DNA from: JBICHM01 sp043101835
Lineage (GTDB): Bacteria; Planctomycetota; Phycisphaerae; Phycisphaerales; UBA1924
NCBI GenBank assembly: GCA_043101835.1
Contig: JBICHM010000075.1
Location: 1-8,649, forward strand
Reading direction: 5' to 3'
Length of the DNA stretch: 8,649 nt
Shown: piece by piece, positions 1 through 6,783 of the stretch
Layout: each line of letters begins with the position of its first letter
How positions within the stretch are numbered: position 1 is the first letter of the stretch
Notes under the pieces: model-generated
Told to the model about the DNA's origin: nothing
Database searches by the model: none
Seen by the model: only the letters and a program-made list of their open reading frames with translations
Position numbers and translations under genes: made by a program

Positions 1-1
1 T

Positions 2-988
2 CCGATCTGCTGGCGTCTCATAGTCGCCGGCGATGCGAAGACCCCCCCACTCGAGACCGCGGGCGCCTACGAGGCGCTCTCGCTCGACGAACAGTTCGGC
101 TTCGGACGGTGTTTCGGCCTCGAACTGCCGCGCCTCCTTCCGGAAAACCACTCCGCGCGCAAGAACACCGGCTACCTCGCCGCGATCGCCGCCGGCGCCG
201 ATCTGCTCTACGAGACCGACGACGACAACGCGCCGCTGAAGCACTGGTCCGCGGTCCCCGATCCCCGGTCCCCCTTCGTCAGCACCCACACGCTGGCGCC
301 CGGCGATGACGGCGCCACCACGTGCAACGTCTACGCACACTTCGCGCCGGACGCCGGCTGCTGGCCGCGTGGCTACCCGCTCGAGCGCGTCGCGCACGAG
401 GCGGAGCCGCAGATGATCGTCGGCGGCGCGCACGAAATCGGCGTCTGGCAGGCCATGGCCGATGACGACCCCGATGTCGACGCCATCTGGCGCCTCACCC
501 GTCCCGGGCCGGTGCGCTTCGCCCGTCGCGACCCCGTCTCCCTCGCGCCGGGCGTCTGGTGCCCCGTCAACAGCCAGAACACCTGCTGGCGGCGCGACGC
601 CTTCCGCTGGCTCTACCTCCCGGCGACGACGACCATGCGCGTCTGCGACATCCTCCGCGGCTACATCGCGCAGCGCTGCCTCTGGGCCGACGGCCTGCGC
701 GTCGGCTTCCACGGCGCTACGGTCCGCCAGGAACGCAACGAGCACGACCTCCTGCGCGACCTCGACGAAGAGACCCTGCTCTACACGCGCGCAAGCGAGT
801 TGCTCCGCCTCCTCGAAGGCCTGCCCGTCGAAGACTGGGCGCCCGATGAGCGGCTCGTCTCGATCTACCGCGCACTCGCCAGCGCCGGGTTCGTCCACCG
901 CAAAGAGATGGACCTCGTCGAAGCCTGGTCCGACGACATCGAACGGCTCGTCTCCGCCGGCGCGACCGCGCGGGAGGCCGCGGCGTGA
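2..988 (+). CDS. DUF288/STELLO-type glycosyltransferase, 5'-truncated by the window edge
   Basis: The frame is open from the first complete codon to the TGA at 986-988, giving 328 visible residues; the true start lies left of the window. The visible N-terminus (ICWRLIVAGDAKTP) resembles the family's opening strand. It is followed by GYLAAIAAGADLLYETDDDN at visible residues 57-76, whose DDD (73-75) is the expected metal/nucleotide-sugar binding acidic motif of a GT-A fold. A later block (SQNTCWRRDAFRWLYLPATT, then RVCDILRGYIAQRCLW) is the other hallmark of DUF288/STELLO proteins. Plant STELLO proteins are Golgi proteins affecting cellulose synthase assembly; bacterial homologues are poorly characterised, so the donor and acceptor are unknown. 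There is no membrane segment in the visible part. The gene overlaps the next one by 4 bp, which implies translational coupling. Family assignment is fairly firm; the specific role is not. Confidence 0.82.
   Translation, partial: PICWRLIVAGDAKTPPLETAGAYEALSLDEQFGFGRCFGLELPRLLPENHSARKNTGYLAAIAAGADLLYETDDDNAPLKHWSAVPDPRSPFVSTHTLAPGDDGATTCNVYAHFAPDAGCWPRGYPLERVAHEAEPQMIVGGAHEIGVWQAMADDDPDVDAIWRLTRPGPVRFARRDPVSLAPGVWCPVNSQNTCWRRDAFRWLYLPATTTMRVCDILRGYIAQRCLWADGLRVGFHGATVRQERNEHDLLRDLDEETLLYTRASELLRLLEGLPVEDWAPDERLVSIYRALASAGFVHRKEMDLVEAWSDDIERLVSAGATAREAAA
972..977 (+). promoter_or_regulatory. Shine-Dalgarno GGGAGG deciding a GTG start
   Basis: GGGAGG lies 7 nt upstream of the GTG at 985-987, inside the end of the preceding glycosyltransferase gene. 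The spacing is ideal and supports GTG as the real start, with a 4-bp GTGA overlap. Confidence 0.65.
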
Positions 989-1776
989 GCACGCGCGACG
1001 ACTTCCTGCTCATCTACCCCACCTTCGAGAAACTCGAAGCCGCACGCGCCACCCTCCCCGGCGTGCTCGAGGAAAGCAGCCGCGCCGGCGCGCGCGTGAT
1101 CGTGCACGACTCCTCCGTGAACGACCGCGACGAGAAGTGGGCGTGGCTCCGCGCGCTGCGCGAGGAGTACGACTTCTTCCTCCTGCTGACCGACAACTGC
1201 TCGATGGCCCACGCGCGCAACCTCTGCCTGCGCCTCGGCGTTGAAATGTACGCCCCCCGCCACGCCTGCATGCTCGAGGACGACCACGGCGTGCGCCCGG
1301 GCTTCATCGACGCCATGGCCGACGCGATGGACGACCTCTACGGCCGGCGCGCCCCCAACGGACTCCGCTACGGCCTCTTCAGCGCATGCGCTGAACACTG
1401 CTGGGCCGAGGGGAGGCACGAACTCGACGGCGGCCACTTCTGCGCGACCGCCGACAACCACCCCGGCGTGATCGCCGGCACGAACTCCTGCTGCCGCGCT
1501 GCGCCGGTCTCGCACTGGATCAGCGTCCTCAAGGGCTACGACACCGACGAGTACCCCATCAGCACCTTCCAGACGCGAAACCTCGTGTGGCGCAACTACC
1601 ACCGGGGTTACACCCACTGCATCGTGCGCTCGGGCGAGTTGATGTTCAGCGTCCCCGACGAAGGACGAGGCACATCCATGCCCGGCGAGGCCCGCCTCTG
1701 GGACGAACGCTACACCGCCAGCGACCCGCGCAGCGACTTCATCGGGAAACCGACGGAGACTGCGCCGACCCGCTGA
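985..1776 (+). CDS. GT-A/GT2-like putative glycosyltransferase, function unknown
   Basis: This 263-residue protein starts at GTG, within a GTGA overlap with the upstream DUF288 glycosyltransferase, so the two are very likely one transcription unit. It opens with a short beta-strand-like segment (DDFLLIYPTF). DNCSMAHARNLCLRLG (70-85) is followed by MLEDDHGVRPGF (96-107), which looks like the acidic DxD-type metal/nucleotide-sugar site of GT-A glycosyltransferases. The middle is unusually rich in cysteine (C135, C139, C153, C169, C170 in addition to C71, C81, C95). I see no signal peptide or transmembrane helix, so it is probably cytoplasmic and acts with its partner on a glycan or glycoconjugate. 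I do not recognise a precise family. Its last 38 bp overlap the convergent methyltransferase gene. Confidence 0.72.
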   Translation: MSTRDDFLLIYPTFEKLEAARATLPGVLEESSRAGARVIVHDSSVNDRDEKWAWLRALREEYDFFLLLTDNCSMAHARNLCLRLGVEMYAPRHACMLEDDHGVRPGFIDAMADAMDDLYGRRAPNGLRYGLFSACAEHCWAEGRHELDGGHFCATADNHPGVIAGTNSCCRAAPVSHWISVLKGYDTDEYPISTFQTRNLVWRNYHRGYTHCIVRSGELMFSVPDEGRGTSMPGEARLWDERYTASDPRSDFIGKPTETAPTR

Positions 1777-2830
1777 CCCGCACCAGCATCACCTGCCCGC
1801 TCGGCAGATGCACCTGCGTGAAGCCGCGCGATTCCGCTGTCCGCAGGAAGTCGTCGAGCGCGAGCAGCGCGCCGCCGGTCGCGACATGCCCGGGGTCGTC
1901 GAAGAGCAGCACGCCCCCCGCTGGGATGCGGTGCGCCGCTTTCTGCGCGCACGCCAGCACGGCCTCGTGCATATCGACATCGATGTTGCATAGCGCAATC
2001 GGCGCATCGCCGCCGGGCAGGTCGTCGCGCAGGATGTTCGAGCGCAGAACCTGGGCGCGAGGGAACGGCGCGAGCAGCGCGCGGACTTCCTCCTCATTCG
2101 CCTCCAGGTGCGTGTCTGCCCAGAGCCCGTCCGGGCTGTCGCGCGCCTCCTCGTAGGCGAAGCCCTCGAAGGTGTCGAGAAACCACGCCTCACGCTCGAC
2201 GCCGGCGCGCGCCATGTAGTCCATCGCCAGATGCGCGCTGCGCCCCTGCAGCACGCCGACCTCGATGTGCAGCCCCGCCACCGGGCGCACCATCTCGATC
2301 GCCATCAGCAGGTTCTCGAACTGCGCAACACGGAAGCGAGGAAGCGCCATCGCCGCCGCGCTCCGCAGCGCGTCCCGCGCGTGCGTCGAGCGGTGCAGCC
2401 AGCGGTTGCACGGGTAGTACGCCTCGGGCAGGAAGTATCGCGCGCCGGGGATCGCCCGCACGGCGCGCAGCGCGTCAAGCAGCGCCTCGTCCTGCTGGAA
2501 CGCGCAGATGAACGCGACCGGGGCCTCGCGCCGCGGCACGCTCTCTACCGACGCCACGCGCCGTACGCCCGGCAACTCCGGCGTCCCCACATCACTCACC
2601 AGGTACACCGGTGCGCCCGGGCAGCGCGCCTGCGCCCAGCGCAGCGCCCCTTCCAGGTGCCGCCGGTCAAAGCGACGCGTCTCGACCTCGCTCGCATCAT
2701 GAAACTGCGCGCGAGCGAGTCGGCGCAGCCGATCGCTCCGGCCCAGCGCCCGCCGGAACAAGCGCTCAAGCGTCTCCTCGTCGGCCGCATCAAGAAGCTG
2801 ATCAAGATCCACGGCGGCGGTCGCAGGCAT
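1739..2830 (-). CDS. TylF/MycF-family SAM-dependent O-methyltransferase with N-terminal extension
   Basis: The protein has 363 residues. The C-terminal half is a class I methyltransferase of the TylF (macrocin O-methyltransferase) family. HIEVGVLQGRSA (188-199) is the SAM-binding motif I loop, FLDTFEGF (217-224) is motif II, and NIDVDMHEAV (282-291) and GGVLLFDDPG (305-314) supply the acidic residues (D284/D286, D311, D312) matching the Mg2+ site of MycF/NovP-type enzymes. Those enzymes methylate sugar hydroxyls of natural products; homologues beside glycosyltransferases often modify surface glycans. Residues 1-165 are not part of the TylF core. They start with a charged helical stretch and then a Rossmann-like segment (APVYLVSDV near 72-80, PVAFICAF near 104-111), function unknown. 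The start is supported by a strong Shine-Dalgarno. It lies 84 bp downstream of proS on the same strand and may be cotranscribed with it. Confidence 0.83.
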   Translation of the reverse strand: MPATAAVDLDQLLDAADEETLERLFRRALGRSDRLRRLARAQFHDASEVETRRFDRRHLEGALRWAQARCPGAPVYLVSDVGTPELPGVRRVASVESVPRREAPVAFICAFQQDEALLDALRAVRAIPGARYFLPEAYYPCNRWLHRSTHARDALRSAAAMALPRFRVAQFENLLMAIEMVRPVAGLHIEVGVLQGRSAHLAMDYMARAGVEREAWFLDTFEGFAYEEARDSPDGLWADTHLEANEEEVRALLAPFPRAQVLRSNILRDDLPGGDAPIALCNIDVDMHEAVLACAQKAAHRIPAGGVLLFDDPGHVATGGALLALDDFLRTAESRGFTQVHLPSGQVMLVRVSGSAQSPSVSR

Positions 2831-2834
2831 AGCG

Positions 2835-2843
2835 CCTCCCTCC
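2835..2843 (-). promoter_or_regulatory. Strong Shine-Dalgarno for the TylF-like gene, abutting a small hairpin
   Basis: On the minus strand the sequence reads GGAGGGAGG, 4 nt before the ATG at 2830-2828. Immediately upstream, CGGCGC (2843-2848) and GCGCCG (2855-2860) form a 6-bp inverted repeat with a 6-nt loop that touches the edge of this site. In GC-rich DNA such a hairpin may be chance. Confidence 0.6.
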
Positions 2844-2914
2844 GGCGCACCATCGCGCCGTTGGATCCGCTATCGGAAAAGCGCCCACCCGCCGTGCAGA
2901 ACCGGCCTCACCGC

Positions 2915-4756
2915 TTAACGCGTCACCGCGTCCACGCACCGCTGCACGATCTCCTCGAGCGCCACGATCTCGCCCTTGCCCGCATCGGTGCGCAGCTTGC
3001 ACTCGACGCCACCCGCCGCGAGCGCCTTCTCGCCCACCGTCACCCGCACCGGGCAGCCGATCAGGTCCGCGTCCTTGAACTTCACGCCCGGGCGCTCGTC
3101 GCGATCGTCGATGAGGACATCGAGCCCCGCCTCGGCCAGGTCCGCCGCGACGCGCTCGGCCGTCGTCATCAGATCGCCACCCGGCTCGACGCCCATCGGC
3201 ACGACGTGCACGTGATACGGCGCGATCGGCGCCGGCCACAGGATGCCGTTGTCGTCGTGGCTCATCTCGACGCACGCCGCCATCGTGCGGCTCACGCCGA
3301 TGCCGTAGCACCCCATGATCACCGTCTGGCGCTGCTGCGATTCGTCGAGCACCTGGAAGCCCATCGCCTCCGAGTACTTCGTCCCCAGCTTGAAGATGTG
3401 CCCGACCTCGATGCCGCGCTGCTCGGTGAGCGCCACGCCCTCCGCCTTCGGGGAAGGATCGCCCGCACGCGCATTGCGGATGTCAGCCACGCGCACACGA
3501 CTTGAATCCTCGAGCAGCGCGCCCATCTCGCGCTTCCAGTTGAAGTGCTTCACATGGTGGTCCGCCTCGTCGGCGCCGGTGGCCCAGAAACCCCCCTGCG
3601 CTGCGTCAGGATCAACCAGCACCATCGCGCCCGTCGAAGCCGCCGCGCGCGGGCTGACGTACCCGATCGAAAAGCCGGCCGCTCGCGCCGTCTTGTCATC
3701 CGCGAGCGCCACCGGCCCGCCCGCCGCGCTCTTGACCTTGCCCTCGTTCACCTCGTGATCGCCGCGCACGACGGCGAGGATCCACTTCGGCGAGGCCCCC
3801 TCCTCCTGACGCTCGAAGACGATCGTCTTGAGCATCCGGTCGGGCTTCACCTTCATGAACTTCCCGACCTCCTCAATGCCCGGGAGGTTCGGCGTGTGCA
3901 CCGTGGTCAACTCGCCCGTCGGCTCGCCACCGAAATCGTGCGCGCGGTGGCCCGTCTCGCACTTCTCGACGTTCGCCGCGTAGCCGGTCTGCGGGCAGAC
4001 GAGAATCGTGTCCTCGCCCGTCGCGCAGTTCACCATGAACTCATGGCTCGCCGAGCCGCCGATCGGACCGCTCTCGGCCTCGACCACACTGAAGTCCAGC
4101 CCGCAGCGCGTGAATACATTCACGTACGCGCGGTGCATCGCGTCGTACGCCTCGTTCAGCCCGCCCGACCCCTCCACCGTCATGTGGAAGGTGTAGGCGT
4201 CCTTCATGATGAACTCGCGGCAGCGCAGCAGCCCGCTGCGCGGACGGAACTCATCGCGATACTTCGTCTGGATCTGATACAGCCCCAGCGGCAGCTGCCG
4301 GTACGACGTCACCGCCGACTTCATCAGCTCCGTGATGATCTCCTCGTGCGTCGGCGCCAGCGCCACCACGCGCCCGTGGCGATCGGTCACCCGAAACAGG
4401 TTGTCCCCGTACGCCTCGTCACGCCCGGTCTGCTGGAGCAGCTCGATCGGCTCCATCGCCGGCATCAGCATCTCGCTGGCGCCCGCGCCGTCCATCTCCT
4501 GGCGGACGATGTCGCTGATCTTCGACAGCGACCGCCACGCCAGCGGCAGATAGTCGTAGATGCCCGCGCCCACCCGCCGGATGAACCCGGCGCGCACGAG
4601 CAGGCGGTGGCTCGGCGCCTCGGCGTCCGCCCGCGCCGCCCTCGCCGTCGGAATCAGTGTCCGGCTCCAACGGTGGACATCCCCCCGCCGGCGGGTCAGT
4701 GAATCGATCGCGCTGTGCATATCGGCGTTGCTCGCTGTGGTCCCGGTCGTGGTCAT
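2915..4756 (-). CDS. proS: Prolyl-tRNA synthetase, bacterial long form with editing domain
   Basis: This enzyme charges tRNA-Pro with proline in the cytoplasm. The 613 residues show the bacterial class II ProRS order. RWSRTLIPT...ADAEAPSHRLLVRAGFIR lies at the N-terminus and motif 1 at about 95-125. The TxE loop is in APTHEEI (134-140), and motif 2 is YRDEFRPRSGLLRCREF with MKDAYTFH (166-190). The inserted INS editing domain spans roughly 230-410, with VVRGDHEVNEGK (329-340) and a candidate conserved lysine at K309. Motif 3 is GCYGIGVSR (482-490), and the C-terminal anticodon-binding domain contains DDRDERPGVKFKDADLIG (550-567). The frame stays open to 5089, but that extension is antisense to the neighbouring oxidoreductase and unlike ProRS. 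I chose ATG 4756; ATG 4720 (601 aa) is an alternative. Neither has a clear Shine-Dalgarno. The gene is divergent from the halogenase-like gene and 84 bp upstream of the methyltransferase. Confidence 0.96.
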   Translation of the reverse strand: MTTTGTTASNADMHSAIDSLTRRRGDVHRWSRTLIPTARAARADAEAPSHRLLVRAGFIRRVGAGIYDYLPLAWRSLSKISDIVRQEMDGAGASEMLMPAMEPIELLQQTGRDEAYGDNLFRVTDRHGRVVALAPTHEEIITELMKSAVTSYRQLPLGLYQIQTKYRDEFRPRSGLLRCREFIMKDAYTFHMTVEGSGGLNEAYDAMHRAYVNVFTRCGLDFSVVEAESGPIGGSASHEFMVNCATGEDTILVCPQTGYAANVEKCETGHRAHDFGGEPTGELTTVHTPNLPGIEEVGKFMKVKPDRMLKTIVFERQEEGASPKWILAVVRGDHEVNEGKVKSAAGGPVALADDKTARAAGFSIGYVSPRAAASTGAMVLVDPDAAQGGFWATGADEADHHVKHFNWKREMGALLEDSSRVRVADIRNARAGDPSPKAEGVALTEQRGIEVGHIFKLGTKYSEAMGFQVLDESQQRQTVIMGCYGIGVSRTMAACVEMSHDDNGILWPAPIAPYHVHVVPMGVEPGGDLMTTAERVAADLAEAGLDVLIDDRDERPGVKFKDADLIGCPVRVTVGEKALAAGGVECKLRTDAGKGEIVALEEIVQRCVDAVTR

Positions 4757-4848
4757 CGAGGGCGGAGTGTAGCCGCCGGAACCGGGCGATTCGTCCGCGA
4801 CGAACACCCCGCGCCACGCCCCCTCCGGCACGATCGCGCGTTTTCCGC

Positions 4849-4877
4849 TCGACATTCCGGGCCGGTTGCAGTATTTC
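4849..4877 (+). promoter_or_regulatory. Weak candidate sigma70-type promoter in the divergent proS/halogenase spacer
   Basis: The 205-bp divergent spacer (4757-4961) must hold promoters for both genes. On the plus strand TCGACA (4849-4854) matches 5 of 6 bases of the -35 consensus, and 17 nt later TATTTC (4872-4877) matches only 3 of 6 of the -10. This is a relatively AT-rich patch in a GC-rich spacer. I found no convincing minus-strand promoter for proS and no T-box-like leader. Confidence 0.22.
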
Positions 4878-4948
4878 TCCGATACGACCTCTTCCCGGGG
4901 GAATTTCCGGATGGCCGGTCCGCGGCCGCAATGACGCAGTATGTGGGC

Positions 4949-4953
4949 GGAGG
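4949..4953 (+). promoter_or_regulatory. Shine-Dalgarno GGAGG deciding the start of the halogenase-like gene
   Basis: GGAGG sits 8 nt before ATG 4962. The upstream in-frame ATG at 4941 has no such site, and the GGAGG lies inside the 7 codons it would add, so 4962 is the preferred start. Confidence 0.6.
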
Positions 4954-4961
4954 TGTTTGGG

Positions 4962-6680
4962 ATGGTCCAGGAGAAGCCTTGGGAGGTCTCGGTCTGCATT
5001 GCCGGCGGCGGTCCCGCCGGTGCGACCTGCGGGGCGTTGCTCCGCAAGTACAACCCTGACGTCTCGGTCCTCATCGTCGAGAAGGCCACCTTCCCGCGCG
5101 ATCACGTCGGCGAGAGCCAGCTCCCCGGCTGTGCCCACGTCTGCCACGAGATGGGCTGCTGGGACGAGATCGAAGCCGCCGGTTTCCCGATCAAGATCGG
5201 CGCCTCCTACACCTGGGGCGCCAACAAGGAAATCTGGGACTTCGACTTCGTCGATCCCAACGCCTTCCCCGACATGCCCCGCCCCGGCAAGTTCGAGGGC
5301 GTGCGCCGTCAGACCGCCTTCCAGGTCGACCGCGCCAAGTACGACGAGATCCTCCTCAACCAGGCTGCCAAACTCGGCTGCGAGGTCGTCCAGGGCGTGC
5401 AGGTCACCGAGGTCGAGCGCGATGGCGACCGCATCGTCTCGCTCGGTCTCAGCGACGGACGGCGCGTCAACGCCAGGCACTACGTCGACGCCACCGGCGC
5501 CCCCGCCGTCCTCCGGCGCGCCATGGGCGTCGAGTCCTTCGCGCCCAAGGAACTCCGCAACATCGCCGTGTGGGGCTACTGGGAGAACGCCGAGTGGGCC
5601 GTCAACATCGGCGTCGGCGGCACGCGCGTCCAGGTGCGCAGCCTGCCCTACGGCTGGATCTGGTTCATCCCCCTCGGACCCACACGCACCAGCATCGGCC
5701 TCATTGTGCCGACCGAGCACTACAAGGCCTCCGGCAAGCGCCCCGAAGAGCTCTACCACGAGGCCATCCGCCAGGAAACCTCCATCGCGCCGCTCATCAA
5801 GAACGCGCGCATGCAGGGCGAAACCCACTCCATCAAGGACTGGTCCCACCTCGCCGACCGACTCGTCGGCGAAAACTGGTGGCTCATCGGCGAGTCCGCC
5901 GGCTTCGCCGACCCCATCCTCGCTGCAGGCATGCTCGTCGCCCACAACTCCGGGCGCGACCTCGCCTACACCCTCAACGAGATGGAGCGCGGCGAACTCG
6001 ACAGCGGCTGGCTCCGCACCCGCTTCAACGAGCGCCACCGGCGCAACATCTGGCAGTACATCCGCTTCGCGCAGTTCTGGTACGCCGCCAACGGCTGTTT
6101 CACCGACCTGCAGGAGCAGTGCGCCAAGATCGCCGGCGAAGGCGGCCTCAAGCTCGACCCCAAACAGGCGTGGCGCTGGCTCAGCCAGGGCGGCTTCGCC
6201 ATCGATGAGGTCATCCGCCCCAGCCTCGGCTCCTACGACGTATTCGCCGCGCGCGACATCCTCGGCGCCTTCCTCGGCGGCGACCGCACCCCCGTCTTCC
6301 AGAAGTACAACGTCTTCACGCTCAATCTCCACGGCGCCGAGCCGGATGTCATCGGCGACCTCAAGGAAGGGCGCATCATCCCCACCCGCTGCCTCCGCAA
6401 GGGCAAGAGCACGCTGCCGCTCGCCGGCTACTACGGCAATATGGTCCGCATCCTGCAGCAGACGCAGGACATCACCACCGTTGAGGGCATGATCCGCTCG
6501 CTCGTCCCCAACGTGAGCCGCGCCCAGCAGGACGCCGTCCTCCAGACCCACATGGCCGTCCTCGAAGTCATGGTGCAGGAGGGCTGGGTGCTCACCAAGA
6601 CCGACAAGAAGCGCCCCTTCCTCCGCATGCGCGCCGCGCAGGCCGAAGGCTCCCGCGCCATCATCGGCGGCAGGAGCTGA
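4962..6680 (+). CDS. Flavin-dependent halogenase-like FAD oxidoreductase
   Basis: This 572-residue protein belongs to the FAD-dependent halogenase/monooxygenase superfamily, in which FADH2 and O2 oxidise halide for transfer to an aromatic substrate. The Rossmann dinucleotide site GGGPAG is at 15-20 and the ribose-binding Glu follows in LIVEKATFPRDHVGESQLP (37-55). The GES segment leads to GFPIKIGASYTWG, whose K78 is at the place expected for the catalytic lysine of CmlS/PltA-like halogenases. The diagnostic WxWxIP motif is intact as WIWFIP (232-237). The FxxPxxSxG motif appears as FADPILAAG (315-323), with Ala321 replacing Ser, and the usual GD before it is GE. Length resembles CmlS-type enzymes. 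Start 4962 is preferred over 4941 because of a GGAGG 8 nt upstream. No flavin reductase is visible nearby. Superfamily is firm; true halogenation is unproven, and a non-halogenating hydroxylase or reductase is the main alternative. Confidence 0.85.
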   Translation: MVQEKPWEVSVCIAGGGPAGATCGALLRKYNPDVSVLIVEKATFPRDHVGESQLPGCAHVCHEMGCWDEIEAAGFPIKIGASYTWGANKEIWDFDFVDPNAFPDMPRPGKFEGVRRQTAFQVDRAKYDEILLNQAAKLGCEVVQGVQVTEVERDGDRIVSLGLSDGRRVNARHYVDATGAPAVLRRAMGVESFAPKELRNIAVWGYWENAEWAVNIGVGGTRVQVRSLPYGWIWFIPLGPTRTSIGLIVPTEHYKASGKRPEELYHEAIRQETSIAPLIKNARMQGETHSIKDWSHLADRLVGENWWLIGESAGFADPILAAGMLVAHNSGRDLAYTLNEMERGELDSGWLRTRFNERHRRNIWQYIRFAQFWYAANGCFTDLQEQCAKIAGEGGLKLDPKQAWRWLSQGGFAIDEVIRPSLGSYDVFAARDILGAFLGGDRTPVFQKYNVFTLNLHGAEPDVIGDLKEGRIIPTRCLRKGKSTLPLAGYYGNMVRILQQTQDITTVEGMIRSLVPNVSRAQQDAVLQTHMAVLEVMVQEGWVLTKTDKKRPFLRMRAAQAEGSRAIIGGRS

Positions 6681-6685
6681 ATCCC

Positions 6686-6762
6686 ACCTCTCCCCTTGAG
6701 GGAGAGGTCGGCGAGCGTAGTGAGCCGGGTGAGGGGCAGAGTTAACTGCGAGCGAAGCGAGC
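6686..6762. repeat. REP-like palindromic intergenic repeat between convergent genes
   Basis: The spacer between the halogenase-like gene and typA holds a perfect 9-bp inverted repeat, ACCTCTCCC (6686-6694) and GGGAGAGGT (6700-6708), with a CTTGA loop. Next come GCGAGCGTAGTGAGC (6711-6725), CCGGGTGAGGGG, and a second copy of the 15-mer as GCGAGCGAAGCGAGC (6748-6762; 13 of 15 identical). This type of sequence is familiar as a dispersed palindromic element in many high-GC genomes. Its dispersal in this genome cannot be seen from one window. Confidence 0.6.
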
Positions 6763-6763
6763 C

Positions 6764-6780
6764 GCCTCTTCCCGAGAGGC
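6764..6780 (-). terminator. Candidate hairpin at the 3' end of typA
   Basis: GCCTCT (6764-6769) and AGAGGC (6775-6780) form a 6-bp stem with a 5-nt loop, 3 bp beyond the typA stop codon (TAA, 6786-6784 on the minus strand). There is no T-run on either side, so it is not a canonical intrinsic terminator. It may simply be part of the repeat region. Confidence 0.3.
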
Positions 6781-6783
6781 CCC

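Noticed and set aside
2108..3505. Plus-strand frame (465 codons) opposite the methyltransferase and proS genes
   Set aside because: Arg/His/Ala-rich shadow across two well-supported minus-strand genes and their spacer; no recognisable domain.
4757..5089. In-frame N-terminal extension of ProRS up to ATG 5089
   Set aside because: The added 111 residues have no ProRS similarity, are antisense to the FAD-binding start of the divergent gene, and exceed the family's normal N-terminus.
4657..6492. Long plus-strand frame (611 codons) shifted within the halogenase-like gene
   Set aside because: It is rich in Ser/Arg/Ala/Pro/Thr with no motifs, a typical shadow of a GC-rich gene.
4419..6551. Long minus-strand open frame (710 codons) opposite the halogenase-like gene
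   Set aside because: It is a low-complexity translation created by GC-rich codon bias. The plus strand carries clear FAD-enzyme motifs, and the frame's 3' part also runs through proS out of frame.
1739..6680. The methyltransferase, halogenase-like and GT genes as one secondary-metabolite cluster
   Set aside because: They lie on different strands, are interrupted by proS, and have no synthase, carrier protein, transporter or flavin reductase in the window. A shared pathway is not supported.
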